From: Oscillospiraceae bacterium
Lineage (GTDB): Bacteria > Bacillota > Clostridia > Oscillospirales > Acutalibacteraceae
Reading direction: 5' to 3'
Assembly (NCBI GenBank): GCA_015065615.1
Contig: SVPY01000012.1
Location: forward strand, 1-64,000
DNA length: 64,000 bases
Positions 17,417 to 25,406 of the stretch are shown piece after piece (position 1 is the first letter of the stretch; every line of letters starts with the position of its first letter). Position numbers and translations under genes: made by a program. A model generated the notes under the pieces. That model was not told the origin of the DNA and searched no databases. It saw nothing but the letters and a program-made list of their open reading frames with translations.

Positions 17417-18097
17417 TTATTCTTCTTCCATCTCCCAGGGGAAGAGCACGAGTCTTTCTATTTTCTTGAAGCCTTCGGGAATTTCCCTGCCCTCTGCGGC
17501 AAAATCTGTAATTGTGCTGTATAAAAGAGGCAAGTTTGCTTCCTTGCTTACTTCTTTGGCGAAGCTTTCGGATTCAAGAGAGTTTTCGAAGGTGCTGTCC
17601 ACACCCAAGTGGGTGTTATTTACAATTGCCGTAGCCTGTAAGCGGGAGGCTCCTTCAATTTCCCTGAGTAATATAAGTGAGTTTTCAGGCGAGCTTGAAA
17701 GTACGCGGTTTTTATTTATCACGTAAATCATCTCATAGTCCTGCTCCTTAAGCTGGCGGCTTATGGTACCCAGCGCCGTAGCGCCTGCGTCGTCACCGCC
17801 TGCGTCAATAAATACGTCGGCATTTTCAGCGGTGAAAATACTGAAAATTTTAGGTGAGAGGGTGGGCGTATCCAGAGTGGTGTTTGCAAAGCTTGGGATA
17901 ATAAGCTCTATGCCGTGTTTTGTAAGCAGATTACCGTACTCACTTGAGCGGAAATAGGGGTTAACGATATCTATATCAACTACTATTACGCGTCTTTCGG
18001 GATTTAATAGCTTTTTTTCAATAGCTAAATTAAGGCACAGGTTAGTTTTACCGCATCCGTAATGACCGCAAATAACAGTATAAGTATTGTTGTTCAT
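17417..18097 (-). CDS. MinD/Mrp/CobQ-like P-loop ATPase
   Basis: 226 aa. The Walker A motif GHYGCGKT is at residues 11-18, VVDIDIVNPYFRS resembles the switch I region of SIMIBI-class ATPases, and FIDAGGDDAGATALG supplies a Walker B-like segment. It is the first gene of the 2-oxoacid oxidoreductase operon, about 80 bases upstream of the ferredoxin subunit. SIMIBI proteins of this kind include Fe-S cluster carriers and metal chaperones, so a role in loading clusters into the oxidoreductase is a reasonable inference. It lacks the CxxC C-terminal pair of Mrp-type cluster carriers. Confidence 0.78.
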   Translation of the reverse strand: MNNNTYTVICGHYGCGKTNLCLNLAIEKKLLNPERRVIVVDIDIVNPYFRSSEYGNLLTKHGIELIIPSFANTTLDTPTLSPKIFSIFTAENADVFIDAGGDDAGATALGTISRQLKEQDYEMIYVINKNRVLSSSPENSLILLREIEGASRLQATAIVNNTHLGVDSTFENSLESESFAKEVSKEANLPLLYSTITDFAAEGREIPEGFKKIERLVLFPWEMEEE

Positions 18098-18143
18098 AAA
18101 GCTACCTTCTTTCCCATTTTAATTATCATAAAAATGATTTATA

Positions 18144-18172
18144 ATTATACCATATTAAAGCGAAAGTTGCAA
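18144..18172 (-). promoter_or_regulatory. Promoter of the 2-oxoacid oxidoreductase operon
   Basis: Minus-strand TTGCAA (18167-18172), 17-base spacer, TATAAT (18144-18149). Confidence 0.78.
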
Positions 18173-18322
18173 TCTTTTAGAGAAATAAATATGTATAAAA
18201 ATAATGAAACTTTAATATAATAAACTGTGTTTTGTTTACAGTAAATTAATGTTAAGTTTACATTTTTATCCTCTGTTCTTCACATAAGGGAAGTATACTT
18301 CAAAACATAAACTACTGTCCGT

Positions 18323-18378
18323 ATCCGCATACCGAATTAATTATTGAATTAAATCGGGAGCTGCAGCATTATGCGGAT
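18323..18378 (+). other. Structured RNA element in the spoIVB leader
   Basis: A 9-bp perfect stem ATCCGCATA (18323-18331)/TATGCGGAT (18370-18378) encloses a second stem CCGA/TCGG with an AT-rich extension. It lies 135 bases ahead of spoIVB in a 415-base gap that has no gene. No known RNA family is recognised. Confidence 0.5.
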
Positions 18379-18430
18379 GAGGCAGACCAAAAATTACTCT
18401 TGCGAGTTTATATATAAAATCGTAAAAATT

Positions 18431-18458
18431 AAAAGTCAGCTCTTTTGAGTTAACTTTT
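18431..18458 (+). other. Hairpin upstream of spoIVB (possible attenuator)
   Basis: AAAAGTCAGCTC/GAGTTAACTTTT pair over 11 of 12 positions around a TTTT loop. The downstream AATAAATTT is a poor T-run, so termination would be weak. Confidence 0.45.
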
Positions 18459-18470
18459 AATAAATTTCAG

Positions 18471-18504
18471 CCTTTCGGTGATAATAAATAAAAACCGAAG
18501 GAGG
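18471..18504 (+). promoter_or_regulatory. Hairpin masking the spoIVB ribosome site
   Basis: CCTTTCGGT (18471-18479) pairs with ACCGAAGG (18494-18501) with one bulged base; the 3' arm contains the first four bases of the AAGGAGG ribosome site (18498-18504), which would reduce translation when folded. Confidence 0.45.
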
Positions 18505-18512
18505 AAAAAATA

Positions 18513-19613
18513 ATGAACGGTAAAAAAAGTCTCAGAATATATTTATCTTTTTTACTTACGGCGGTACTTTTCTTTACGGTGCTGTGCCTTGCTTACTATA
18601 GAAATACCGACGGGGAAGTGCTGGAGGCATCGCTTTTCAACTACGGAAAAGAGGATATAAAAGAAAATGAAACTGTAAGTGCAAATGAAACGGAGTTGAA
18701 GCTCGTGCCTCTGGGTACGGTATTCGGCATCAAGCTTTTTACCGACGGAGTTATAGTAACGGGTACGGAGAAAATTGAAAGCGGAAATGCTTACGGCAGT
18801 TTCTCTCCCGCTTATGATGCAGGTATAAGAAAAGGCGACTATATAGTTGAAGCGGAGGGCGAAGTGATTGACAGTAACTCAGAGCTTTCCAAAATTATAA
18901 GAACTAATGAGGATGAAAGCATACTTTTAAAAGTAAGGCGCGGCAGTGAGATTTTCGAGACTGAGGTCATGCTTCTTAAAAATAAAGGCGTGAAGATGGC
19001 GGGTATGTGGATACGCGACAGCGCCGCAGGTATAGGCACTCTCACCTATTATAATCCCGAAACAAAAGAATTCGGCGGTCTCGGTCACGGAATTATAGAT
19101 ATGGACATTAAGGAAGTAATGGATATAAAGGGGGGTGTTCCCGAAAATATCGTGCTTACTTCCATTGATAAAGGTGTAAAAGGAGTGCCCGGTAAACTCA
19201 ACGGCTTCTTTTCGGGGGAAGCTCCTATAGGAGAGCTCACTTTAAACTGCGAGACGGGTATTTACGGAACGCTCAGTGAAGAAATATCGGGGGAGGCTGT
19301 TCCCGTTGCCGATAAAAACGAAGTGGAAATAAATAAAGCTCAGATAATTGCCACCATAGATGCTTCGGGGCCGCAGTATTTCGATGTTTTTATTGAGGAG
19401 ATAATTGATAAGGAGAGAGATACCAAGAATTTTGTGGTGAAAATTACGGACGAATATTTAATTGAAAAGACGGGCGGAATCATTCAGGGGCTTTCGGGCA
19501 GCCCCATAATTCAGAACGGCAAATTAATAGGAGCTGTAACCCACGTTTTCCTTGAGGACCCAAAAAGGGGATACGGGATTTTTATAGAGAATATGCTGGA
19601 AGCGGCCGTATAA
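18513..19613 (+). CDS. spoIVB: SpoIVB sporulation serine peptidase
   Basis: Forespore-secreted peptidase of family S55 that triggers sigma-K activation during sporulation. 366 aa with an N-terminal membrane/signal segment (about residues 8-27), a PDZ domain (about 90-155, GIRKGDYIVEAEG), and an S55 peptidase domain with His192 in GLGHG and Ser330 in GLSGSP. Its usual length is 400-430 aa, so it is a compact member with a short linker. Usually spo0A lies downstream; here it does not. The gene stands alone between a structured leader and a terminator. I see no clear sigma-F or sigma-G promoter. Confidence 0.93.
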   Translation: MNGKKSLRIYLSFLLTAVLFFTVLCLAYYRNTDGEVLEASLFNYGKEDIKENETVSANETELKLVPLGTVFGIKLFTDGVIVTGTEKIESGNAYGSFSPAYDAGIRKGDYIVEAEGEVIDSNSELSKIIRTNEDESILLKVRRGSEIFETEVMLLKNKGVKMAGMWIRDSAAGIGTLTYYNPETKEFGGLGHGIIDMDIKEVMDIKGGVPENIVLTSIDKGVKGVPGKLNGFFSGEAPIGELTLNCETGIYGTLSEEISGEAVPVADKNEVEINKAQIIATIDASGPQYFDVFIEEIIDKERDTKNFVVKITDEYLIEKTGGIIQGLSGSPIIQNGKLIGAVTHVFLEDPKRGYGIFIENMLEAAV

Positions 19614-19620
19614 ATGGATA

Positions 19621-19650
19621 GACAGGAGCGAAATGCCCCTGTCTTTTTTT
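19621..19650 (+). terminator. spoIVB terminator
   Basis: GACAGGAGC/GCCCCTGTC stem (one mismatch), GAAAT loop, followed by TTTTTTT. Confidence 0.85.
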
Positions 19651-19692
19651 TATAATATGTGTTATAATTCAATCATAAGGAGAAATGTTAAT

Positions 19693-19743
19693 ATGGGTAA
19701 GTTGTGTTTCACCGAATATACTTTTAGAAATAGGGGGATGTGA
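19693..19743 (+). CDS. Possible 16-codon leader peptide overlapping the next gene
   Basis: AAGGAG (19677-19682) and ATG 10 bases later open a 16-codon frame ending ATGTGA, where the TGA overlaps a GTG start of the 117-codon gene. Such an overlap would couple translation. The peptide has no recognisable feature. Confidence 0.3.
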   Translation: MGKLCFTEYTFRNRGM

Positions 19744-20093
19744 TTAGAAATATGGGACGAATATCAAGGCTTTATATAGATAATCAAGAATTGGTAGAAC
19801 TGGCAAAAGATGATAGCAGTAGGATGATTGTTTTGGACACGAATAAAGGCTATAAACCGATGTTAAAATATCGCGATACTTTATTAGAAAAATTCAATTT
19901 TGAGTTGCTGTCAGAATATGGCTTAACAGATATGGTAAATGTGTTTTCATATAAAAATAATCGTTATATATTGTGCTATGAATGTGATGAGGATATGGTA
20001 ACTTTAGAAACACTTCCGCGTACAGAAGAAGAGTTAAAAGAATATAGAAAAATTGCTGCTTTTTTGCAAAATATGCTAAAGGATGCATCATAA
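19740..20093 (+). CDS. Unknown 117-residue acidic protein
   Basis: Soluble, charged protein with no family I recognise, beginning MIRNMGRISRLYIDNQ if the GTG at 19740 is used, or four residues later at the ATG 19752. The GGGGG-containing site at 19732-19737 is too close to the GTG and rather far from the ATG, so the start is uncertain; coupling to the 16-codon frame is possible. Codon choice (more AGA, GTG-poor, AT-ending codons) looks less tuned than in neighbours, which hints at acquisition or low expression. It is bounded by terminators on both sides. Confidence 0.6.
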   Translation: MIRNMGRISRLYIDNQELVELAKDDSSRMIVLDTNKGYKPMLKYRDTLLEKFNFELLSEYGLTDMVNVFSYKNNRYILCYECDEDMVTLETLPRTEEELKEYRKIAAFLQNMLKDAS

Positions 20094-20108
20094 ATATAAT
20101 AAGTAAGG

Positions 20109-20140
20109 AAGACCATCAGAAGCGGTGGTCTTTCTTTTTT
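20109..20140 (+). terminator. Rho-independent terminator
   Basis: AAGACCATC/GGTGGTCTT stem, 6-base loop, then TCTTTTTT-type T-run. Confidence 0.82.
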
Positions 20141-20171
20141 ATAAATTATACAGTTAAAATAAAAAATAATG

Positions 20172-20200
20172 TTGAAAATGTTAAATTTATGTTATATAAT
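20172..20200 (+). promoter_or_regulatory. Promoter of the DeoR-GH32 operon
   Basis: TTGAAA (20172-20177), 17-base spacer, TATAAT (20195-20200). Confidence 0.8.
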
Positions 20201-20222
20201 AAAGGCGAGGTGACACAGATTA

Positions 20223-20966
20223 ATGAACTCACGACAGCAGGATATTTTAAACTTAACCGAAAAATACGGCGAAATTACCATAAAAGACCTTGCAAGAATG
20301 TTATCGGTTACTGAGATGACCATCCACCGCGATTTGGATTTTCTGAGTAAGGAAAGGCTAATAAGCAAAAAGCGCGGCGCGGCGGTTTTCTTAGAAAATA
20401 CCGCCAAGGCAAAGCTCAGTTTTTATAATGGCGAAAAAAAGGAGATAGGCAAGTTTGCCTCTTCACTTTTAAAGCCGGGGCAATCTGTAATATTCGATAA
20501 CAGCACCACGGCGGCGGAATGCGCAAGATACCTTGACGATTCTTTGAAGCTTGTTTGCTACACAACGAGCCTTGAAATTGCCGATATTATTGCAAAAAGA
20601 GGCAGTCACATTCTTTACTGCAGCGGCGGATATTATTTTCCCGATTCCCATGGCTTTATAGGAGCTCACGCGGAAAATTACGTAGAGTCAATAAAAGCGG
20701 ACGTAGCTATTGTTGGCGCCAGCGGAATAAGCCTTGAAAAAGGCATTACCAACCCTTACCCCATGCACAACAGCCTCCAGAGAGCTATTATAAAGAGCGC
20801 GAAAAAGTGCATCTTACTTGCCGACCACTCTAAATTTGACAGAGCGGCTATGGAATTTACCTGCCCTCTTTCCGATATTGATATGATAATTACAGACGGC
20901 GGAATAAATAAGGAGATTCTTGAAGAATATAAAAAGCATATAAATGTTCTGGTGACAGAAGCATAA
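20223..20966 (+). CDS. DeoR/GlpR-family sugar-responsive repressor
   Basis: 247 aa. Residues 1-57 form the DeoR winged helix-turn-helix (ITIKDLARMLSVTEMTIHRDLDFL). Residues about 70-235 form the DeoRC sensor domain with NSTTAAECARYL, GASGIS and ADHSKFDR, typical of proteins that sense phosphorylated sugars. It is followed 32 bases later by a GH32-type glycosidase and probably controls it and itself; fructose-phosphate type effectors are common in the family. GAGGTGACAC is the ribosome-site region for the start. Confidence 0.9.
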   Translation: MNSRQQDILNLTEKYGEITIKDLARMLSVTEMTIHRDLDFLSKERLISKKRGAAVFLENTAKAKLSFYNGEKKEIGKFASSLLKPGQSVIFDNSTTAAECARYLDDSLKLVCYTTSLEIADIIAKRGSHILYCSGGYYFPDSHGFIGAHAENYVESIKADVAIVGASGISLEKGITNPYPMHNSLQRAIIKSAKKCILLADHSKFDRAAMEFTCPLSDIDMIITDGGINKEILEEYKKHINVLVTEA

Positions 20967-20998
20967 AAATAAAATTAACGTAAGAAAAGGAGATTAAA

Positions 20999-22528
20999 AT
21001 GAAAGAACTGATTAAAGCTACAAGAAATTACCGCGAAAAATTGCTCAGTGACCCCTATAGACCCACCTATCATTTCGCTATAGCTGACGATGACGGCAGA
21101 CCCGGCGACCCTAACGGTGCATTCTACGCAGACGGAATTTATCATTTAATGTATCTTTATAGAAATTCTTCGGATAACGGCTTTCATTGGGGACATATTT
21201 CATCCACCGATTTACTCCATTGGCGCCACCATAAAGATGCTTTAGGTATACATAACGGCGACGGCGGATGTTTCTCGGGCGGTGCATTCGTGGATGATGA
21301 TAAGAGAGCCTACCTTACTTTCTGGAAATTCGGGGCAGTTGACGGCTCTGATAACAGCGGCATTGCTATGGCTTATGCTGACCCTCCATACGAAGACTGG
21401 TACAGAATGGAGCCTATTGCGGTTAACGGTTCACGCTGGGGCATTACCGATATGGAAATCGGCGGCGAAACTTTACATCTCGGTAACGCAGACCCCTCCA
21501 ACATCTGGAAGGTGGGCGATACTTACTATATGCAGCTTGGTAACCTCTGCGTTTTAAACGAATACGGCAGAAGCGAGGACAGTTTGGAAAAATATAAGGG
21601 AGACTGGACGGAGCTTTATAAATCCAAGGATTTGAAAAACTGGGAATACATTCACCGTTTTTACGAGAATCCCCATCTTGATGAAGATTATCCCGACGCA
21701 ACCGAGGACGATATGTGCCCATCCTTCCTTCCCTTATACGATAAATATGAGGGCGGCGAATTTACAGGTAAGTACCTGCAGCTTTTTATCGCCCACAATA
21801 AGGGTACCCAGTACTATATAGGTAAGCTCGAGGGCGAGAAATTTATTCCCGAAAGCCACGGGAGAATGAGCTGTGCGGATAATTCTTTCTTTGCGCCGGA
21901 AGCTTTAATTGACGGTAAGCGCCGACACATTATGTGGGCTTGGCTTTTAGATAACCTTAAGGATGATTTTAATAAATACGGCTGGAGCGGCGTTTACTCC
22001 TTCCCCAGAGTCCTATGGCTTGAAAAGGGTGTGCTTAAAATGGCACCTGCAAAGGAGCTTGATAATTTACAGTACAATAAAGTTATCCCCGAAATTAAAG
22101 AGGATAACAGCATAGAGATAAATAAAGGTCAGGCCTACAGGCTGAAGGCAACTTTTAAGGCTGAAAATGACGGAAAGGTCGGTTTCAGTATAAAGGTTGA
22201 TGATGAAAAGGGTGAAAGTACCGATATTTATTACGATAAAGTAAATAAGAAGCTGGTATTTGAATCAAGGCACGATAGCCTTCCCTGCGAACACGATATG
22301 AAAAAGCGGGAGGAAATGCCTTTTAGCTTAAGCGAAAACGAGGATTTAGAGCTGGATATTTTCGTCGATAAGGCTGTGGTAGAGGTTTATGCCAACGAAA
22401 AACAGGCTATCTGCCGCCGCAGCTATCCCGCTGACCCCGAAAAAGCCGTGGGCGTTAAGCTTATAGGCGCTAAAGAAAAGCTTATTAAGCTTGAAGCTTA
22501 TTCCATGGCGCCTGCAAATCTATACTGA
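20999..22528 (+). CDS. GH32-type beta-fructosidase-like glycosidase
   Basis: 509 aa, no signal peptide, so likely cytoplasmic. Residues about 22-360 form a five-bladed propeller; the nucleophile motif reads GDPNG with Asp37, followed by HLMYLYR. A C-terminal beta-sandwich (about 375-505) is typical of family 32. The usual acid/base motif ECP is replaced by EDDMCPS at residues 236-242, with Met at the normal Glu position, so activity or specificity may differ from ordinary sucrose or fructan hydrolases. The upstream DeoR-type regulator supports a fructose-related sugar role. Confidence 0.85.
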   Translation: MKELIKATRNYREKLLSDPYRPTYHFAIADDDGRPGDPNGAFYADGIYHLMYLYRNSSDNGFHWGHISSTDLLHWRHHKDALGIHNGDGGCFSGGAFVDDDKRAYLTFWKFGAVDGSDNSGIAMAYADPPYEDWYRMEPIAVNGSRWGITDMEIGGETLHLGNADPSNIWKVGDTYYMQLGNLCVLNEYGRSEDSLEKYKGDWTELYKSKDLKNWEYIHRFYENPHLDEDYPDATEDDMCPSFLPLYDKYEGGEFTGKYLQLFIAHNKGTQYYIGKLEGEKFIPESHGRMSCADNSFFAPEALIDGKRRHIMWAWLLDNLKDDFNKYGWSGVYSFPRVLWLEKGVLKMAPAKELDNLQYNKVIPEIKEDNSIEINKGQAYRLKATFKAENDGKVGFSIKVDDEKGESTDIYYDKVNKKLVFESRHDSLPCEHDMKKREEMPFSLSENEDLELDIFVDKAVVEVYANEKQAICRRSYPADPEKAVGVKLIGAKEKLIKLEAYSMAPANLY

Positions 22529-22551
22529 TACTTAAAGAGAAAACAAACATT

Positions 22552-22576
22552 GGAGAGTTTTACACTCTCCTTTTTT
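22552..22576 (+). terminator. Terminator of the DeoR-GH32 operon
   Basis: GGAGAGT/ACTCTCC stem, 5-base loop, TTTTTT. Confidence 0.85.
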
Positions 22577-22604
22577 GTTATATTTTTTCGTATTGTTTCA
22601 TAAA

Positions 22605-22650
22605 ATTACTTAGAAATGTTACGTTTTTGTTACGCTGTACTTGGTATAAT
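22605..22650 (+). promoter_or_regulatory. Promoter of first pilin gene with GTTAC repeats
   Basis: ATTAC (22605), GTTAC (22618) and GTTAC (22629) form direct repeats, the last two 11 bases apart, and end 11 bases before a TATAAT (22645-22650). No good -35 box is present, as expected for an activator-dependent promoter. The second pilin gene has the same arrangement. Confidence 0.55.
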
Positions 22651-22704
22651 ATAAATATAAAAATAAAATCGGAAAACTATACTATAATAAATGAAGGAGA
22701 CAGT

Positions 22705-25251
22705 ATGAAAAATAAAGTAAAAAAGCTTATGTCCTTACTTCTTTCGGTGCTTATGGTTTTATCCTGCACCGTACCTGTTTTTGCCGCTGAAAATGACGGC
22801 TACGAGTTTGATCTCATAGGTAAAAAGACGGCGGCACCTTTGGTAACACCGGGTCAGTACGAGATAACAGTTAACGTACCCGGCGCAGTTGAAACCGATG
22901 AATACAGTGAAATTATCGTTATGGTTGATGCTTCTTCAAGCCAGGGCGCAAATCTTACAAAGCTTAAAGATATGCTTGTAAGCCTTGCTGAAGAGGTACT
23001 TCATAACGACGGCTCTATGAGGCTTACTTTAATGGGCTTCGGTATGGGTCCTGCAAGAGTAGGTTCTTTCTATAATGCCGAAACATTGGAAGCCTTCCTT
23101 AAAGATGTCACTCAGGCTGACCTTCGTCAGGGTGTATCTGCCACCAACTGTGAAGCTGCCCTTGATTTTGTTTATGATTATATCGAGGAGTCCGAAAAAT
23201 TACATAAGACCTTCGTTATATTTACAAGTGACGGTATGACAAATATGGACGAGACTCCCTTTGCTTTATCAACATGGGAGGAGCACCCCGAATGGTATAT
23301 GAGCGGTGCTACAAAGTCTACGATAGCTTCATACGCTGCAGGCGGTCAGGCTGATTTGCTTATCAGCGAAGGCTTGGTTTTAACTCCTACTGCCAAGTTA
23401 TATCCTGAGGACGCTGTAAATATCGAGTTAGCTAAGAAAGCTTACGGTATTGACAGTGAGGAATATAGTGCTGCGGTTGATGCTCTTTATGGTAAAATAA
23501 CAGCTACTGAGGAAGCAGGCGTAGCTTACACAAACGCTATATGGGAAGATGTATTTAATGAAGCCGGCTATACTTTTGCTGACGACGTTCTTTACTCTAC
23601 ACCTGAGCTTGAGAAGATATTCCTTGATTACCACGACGGTGCTTTAACAAACAGCTTCCTTTGCACAATCCACGGTATGAAGAATGCAAGCTTCTACCCC
23701 GACTGGTATAACCTTTCCACATGGGGTGCAAGAGCTTCTGTTTCTGCTGATAAATTAGCTGAGCACGATAAGGTTCTTGAACTTTATATGATGGACTTTG
23801 CAAACAAAGTTAAAACTTGGATGAACCCCGATTCTACAGGTGCTAACCACTGTACTTCCGAAAAAATTACATATAACACAGCAACTAATTTCAGTGCGGC
23901 TGTAGACAAAATAGCTGATCTTGAAAACGAGATGTTTGTAACTGTTTACAGGGAGACAACAGTTATCGACCCCATGAGTAAGTGGGTTACACTCGATCCT
24001 GACAGTATTCGTATTTATGAGGATGACCTTCTTATCTATCAGTACGGCGAAGGCTGGCTTTATGAGGATAAGCAGCCTACAGCTGAGCCTATCACACTTT
24101 CTGTGAATGAGGACGGCCGCTATCAGATCGAATGGCGCATTAAGGATAGCGAGCTCCTTTATACTGACAGATATTTCTTAAAGTATAAGGTGGACGTTGA
24201 TGAGACTGCAGAAGGCTTTGAGTACGGCGAGCTTTACCCTGCAAACGACCCCACTTACGTTGAGTATAAAGACATAAACGGTGAAACACAGATTGTAGAA
24301 GTTGAAGTTCCCGAAGTTAAAGAACCTCTGCCCGCAGATGATTTCGGCGAGAATGATAAGGGTTTCAAAATCTATAAGGGTTCTTCTATAGACGGTACTC
24401 CTATTTCAGAAATTCAGTTCGATATTTATCACGTTGTTCCCGGTGAAGGCGACGTATTAAACGTAAATCCCACTGAGGAAGAATACGGCAAATATATGAC
24501 TGAGGAAAATTTTGTAGGTTCAATTATTACTGATGCGAGCGGTTATGGCTCACTTAACTTAACCGACCTTGGATACGGCGACGGCTTCTATTTGGTTGTA
24601 GAAAAGGCAAACGAGAAAGTAAAAGCGCCTCTTGACCCCTTCTACGTAAGCGTGCCCATGGCTGACCCCGAAACTCAAAAGCTTATGGACGTAGTTGTTA
24701 TGTATCCTAAGAATGAGCCTGTTATCCCCGATACTCCCATTGAACCCGATATTCCGCAAGAACCCGAAAAGGATACTACGGGAAAATTCGTAATCTTGAA
24801 GCACAGCAATTTAGGTGAAAGCTATGCGCTTGAAGGCGCACAGTTCCAGCTTTACAGAGTAGCTTTACCTGAGGAAACAGCAACCATGAATACTGTATAT
24901 AACGGTATTGAAGTGGGTCTTATTCCCGTGATAATTGATGAACAGCCCGTTATTATAACTTCAGGTGCTGACGGTACTGCCGAATCCCCCGAACTTGAAT
25001 TCGGCCTTTACTTCCTTGTTGAAACGAAGTCACCTAACGGCTACAATCTTTTACAGGACGCAGTGCCCGTGTTCGTTACAGAAACAAGCGGTGTAATTTC
25101 CAATGCAGTTAAAATTATGAACACACCCGGCGTTCATCTTCCCGAAACAGGCGGTGTTGGTACAACTTGGTTTATCATAATCGGTTCCTCACTTGCATTA
25201 GCTGCAGCAGTAATTCTTGTTTCAAGAAGACGAATTGGTAAGGAAGAATAA
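22705..25251 (+). CDS. LPXTG pilus/adhesin protein with von Willebrand factor A domain
   Basis: 848 aa, cell-wall anchored. Signal peptide residues 1-27 (cut near VFA-AE). The vWA domain runs from about residue 65 with a MIDAS site DASSS (75-79) and TSDGMTN downstream. It is interrupted by a ~150-residue insertion and followed by a beta domain and two SpaA-like repeats (about 545-660 and 680-805). The sorting signal LPETG is at 812-816, then a membrane helix and RRR tail. The layout matches tip adhesins of sortase-built pili. ATG 22705 has a GAAGGAGA ribosome site. The next gene shares its C terminus and promoter pattern. Confidence 0.9.
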   Translation: MKNKVKKLMSLLLSVLMVLSCTVPVFAAENDGYEFDLIGKKTAAPLVTPGQYEITVNVPGAVETDEYSEIIVMVDASSSQGANLTKLKDMLVSLAEEVLHNDGSMRLTLMGFGMGPARVGSFYNAETLEAFLKDVTQADLRQGVSATNCEAALDFVYDYIEESEKLHKTFVIFTSDGMTNMDETPFALSTWEEHPEWYMSGATKSTIASYAAGGQADLLISEGLVLTPTAKLYPEDAVNIELAKKAYGIDSEEYSAAVDALYGKITATEEAGVAYTNAIWEDVFNEAGYTFADDVLYSTPELEKIFLDYHDGALTNSFLCTIHGMKNASFYPDWYNLSTWGARASVSADKLAEHDKVLELYMMDFANKVKTWMNPDSTGANHCTSEKITYNTATNFSAAVDKIADLENEMFVTVYRETTVIDPMSKWVTLDPDSIRIYEDDLLIYQYGEGWLYEDKQPTAEPITLSVNEDGRYQIEWRIKDSELLYTDRYFLKYKVDVDETAEGFEYGELYPANDPTYVEYKDINGETQIVEVEVPEVKEPLPADDFGENDKGFKIYKGSSIDGTPISEIQFDIYHVVPGEGDVLNVNPTEEEYGKYMTEENFVGSIITDASGYGSLNLTDLGYGDGFYLVVEKANEKVKAPLDPFYVSVPMADPETQKLMDVVVMYPKNEPVIPDTPIEPDIPQEPEKDTTGKFVILKHSNLGESYALEGAQFQLYRVALPEETATMNTVYNGIEVGLIPVIIDEQPVIITSGADGTAESPELEFGLYFLVETKSPNGYNLLQDAVPVFVTETSGVISNAVKIMNTPGVHLPETGGVGTTWFIIIGSSLALAAAVILVSRRRIGKEE

Positions 25252-25264
25252 GCCAAAATAAATT

Positions 25265-25299
25265 ATCCCTTCTCATTTCACATTGGGAAGGGATTTTTT
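25265..25299 (+). terminator. Terminator of the vWA pilin gene
   Basis: ATCCCTTC/GAAGGGAT stem with a 14-base loop, then TTTTT. Confidence 0.82.
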
Positions 25300-25328
25300 A
25301 TAAAAAAAGCACAATTTTTTATATAACA

Positions 25329-25370
25329 GTTACTTGTGTTACGCTTCTGTTACAGGGAATATGTTATTCT
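25329..25370 (+). promoter_or_regulatory. Promoter of second pilin gene with GTTAC repeats
   Basis: GTTAC at 25329, 25338 and 25349, ending 11 bases before a TATTCT (25365-25370). The 11-base step of the last two copies and the 11-base gap to the -10 box equal those at 22618-22650. Confidence 0.55.
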
Positions 25371-25406
25371 TTATTTACTAAAATTGGGATAATAGGAGAA
25401 TTGGTT

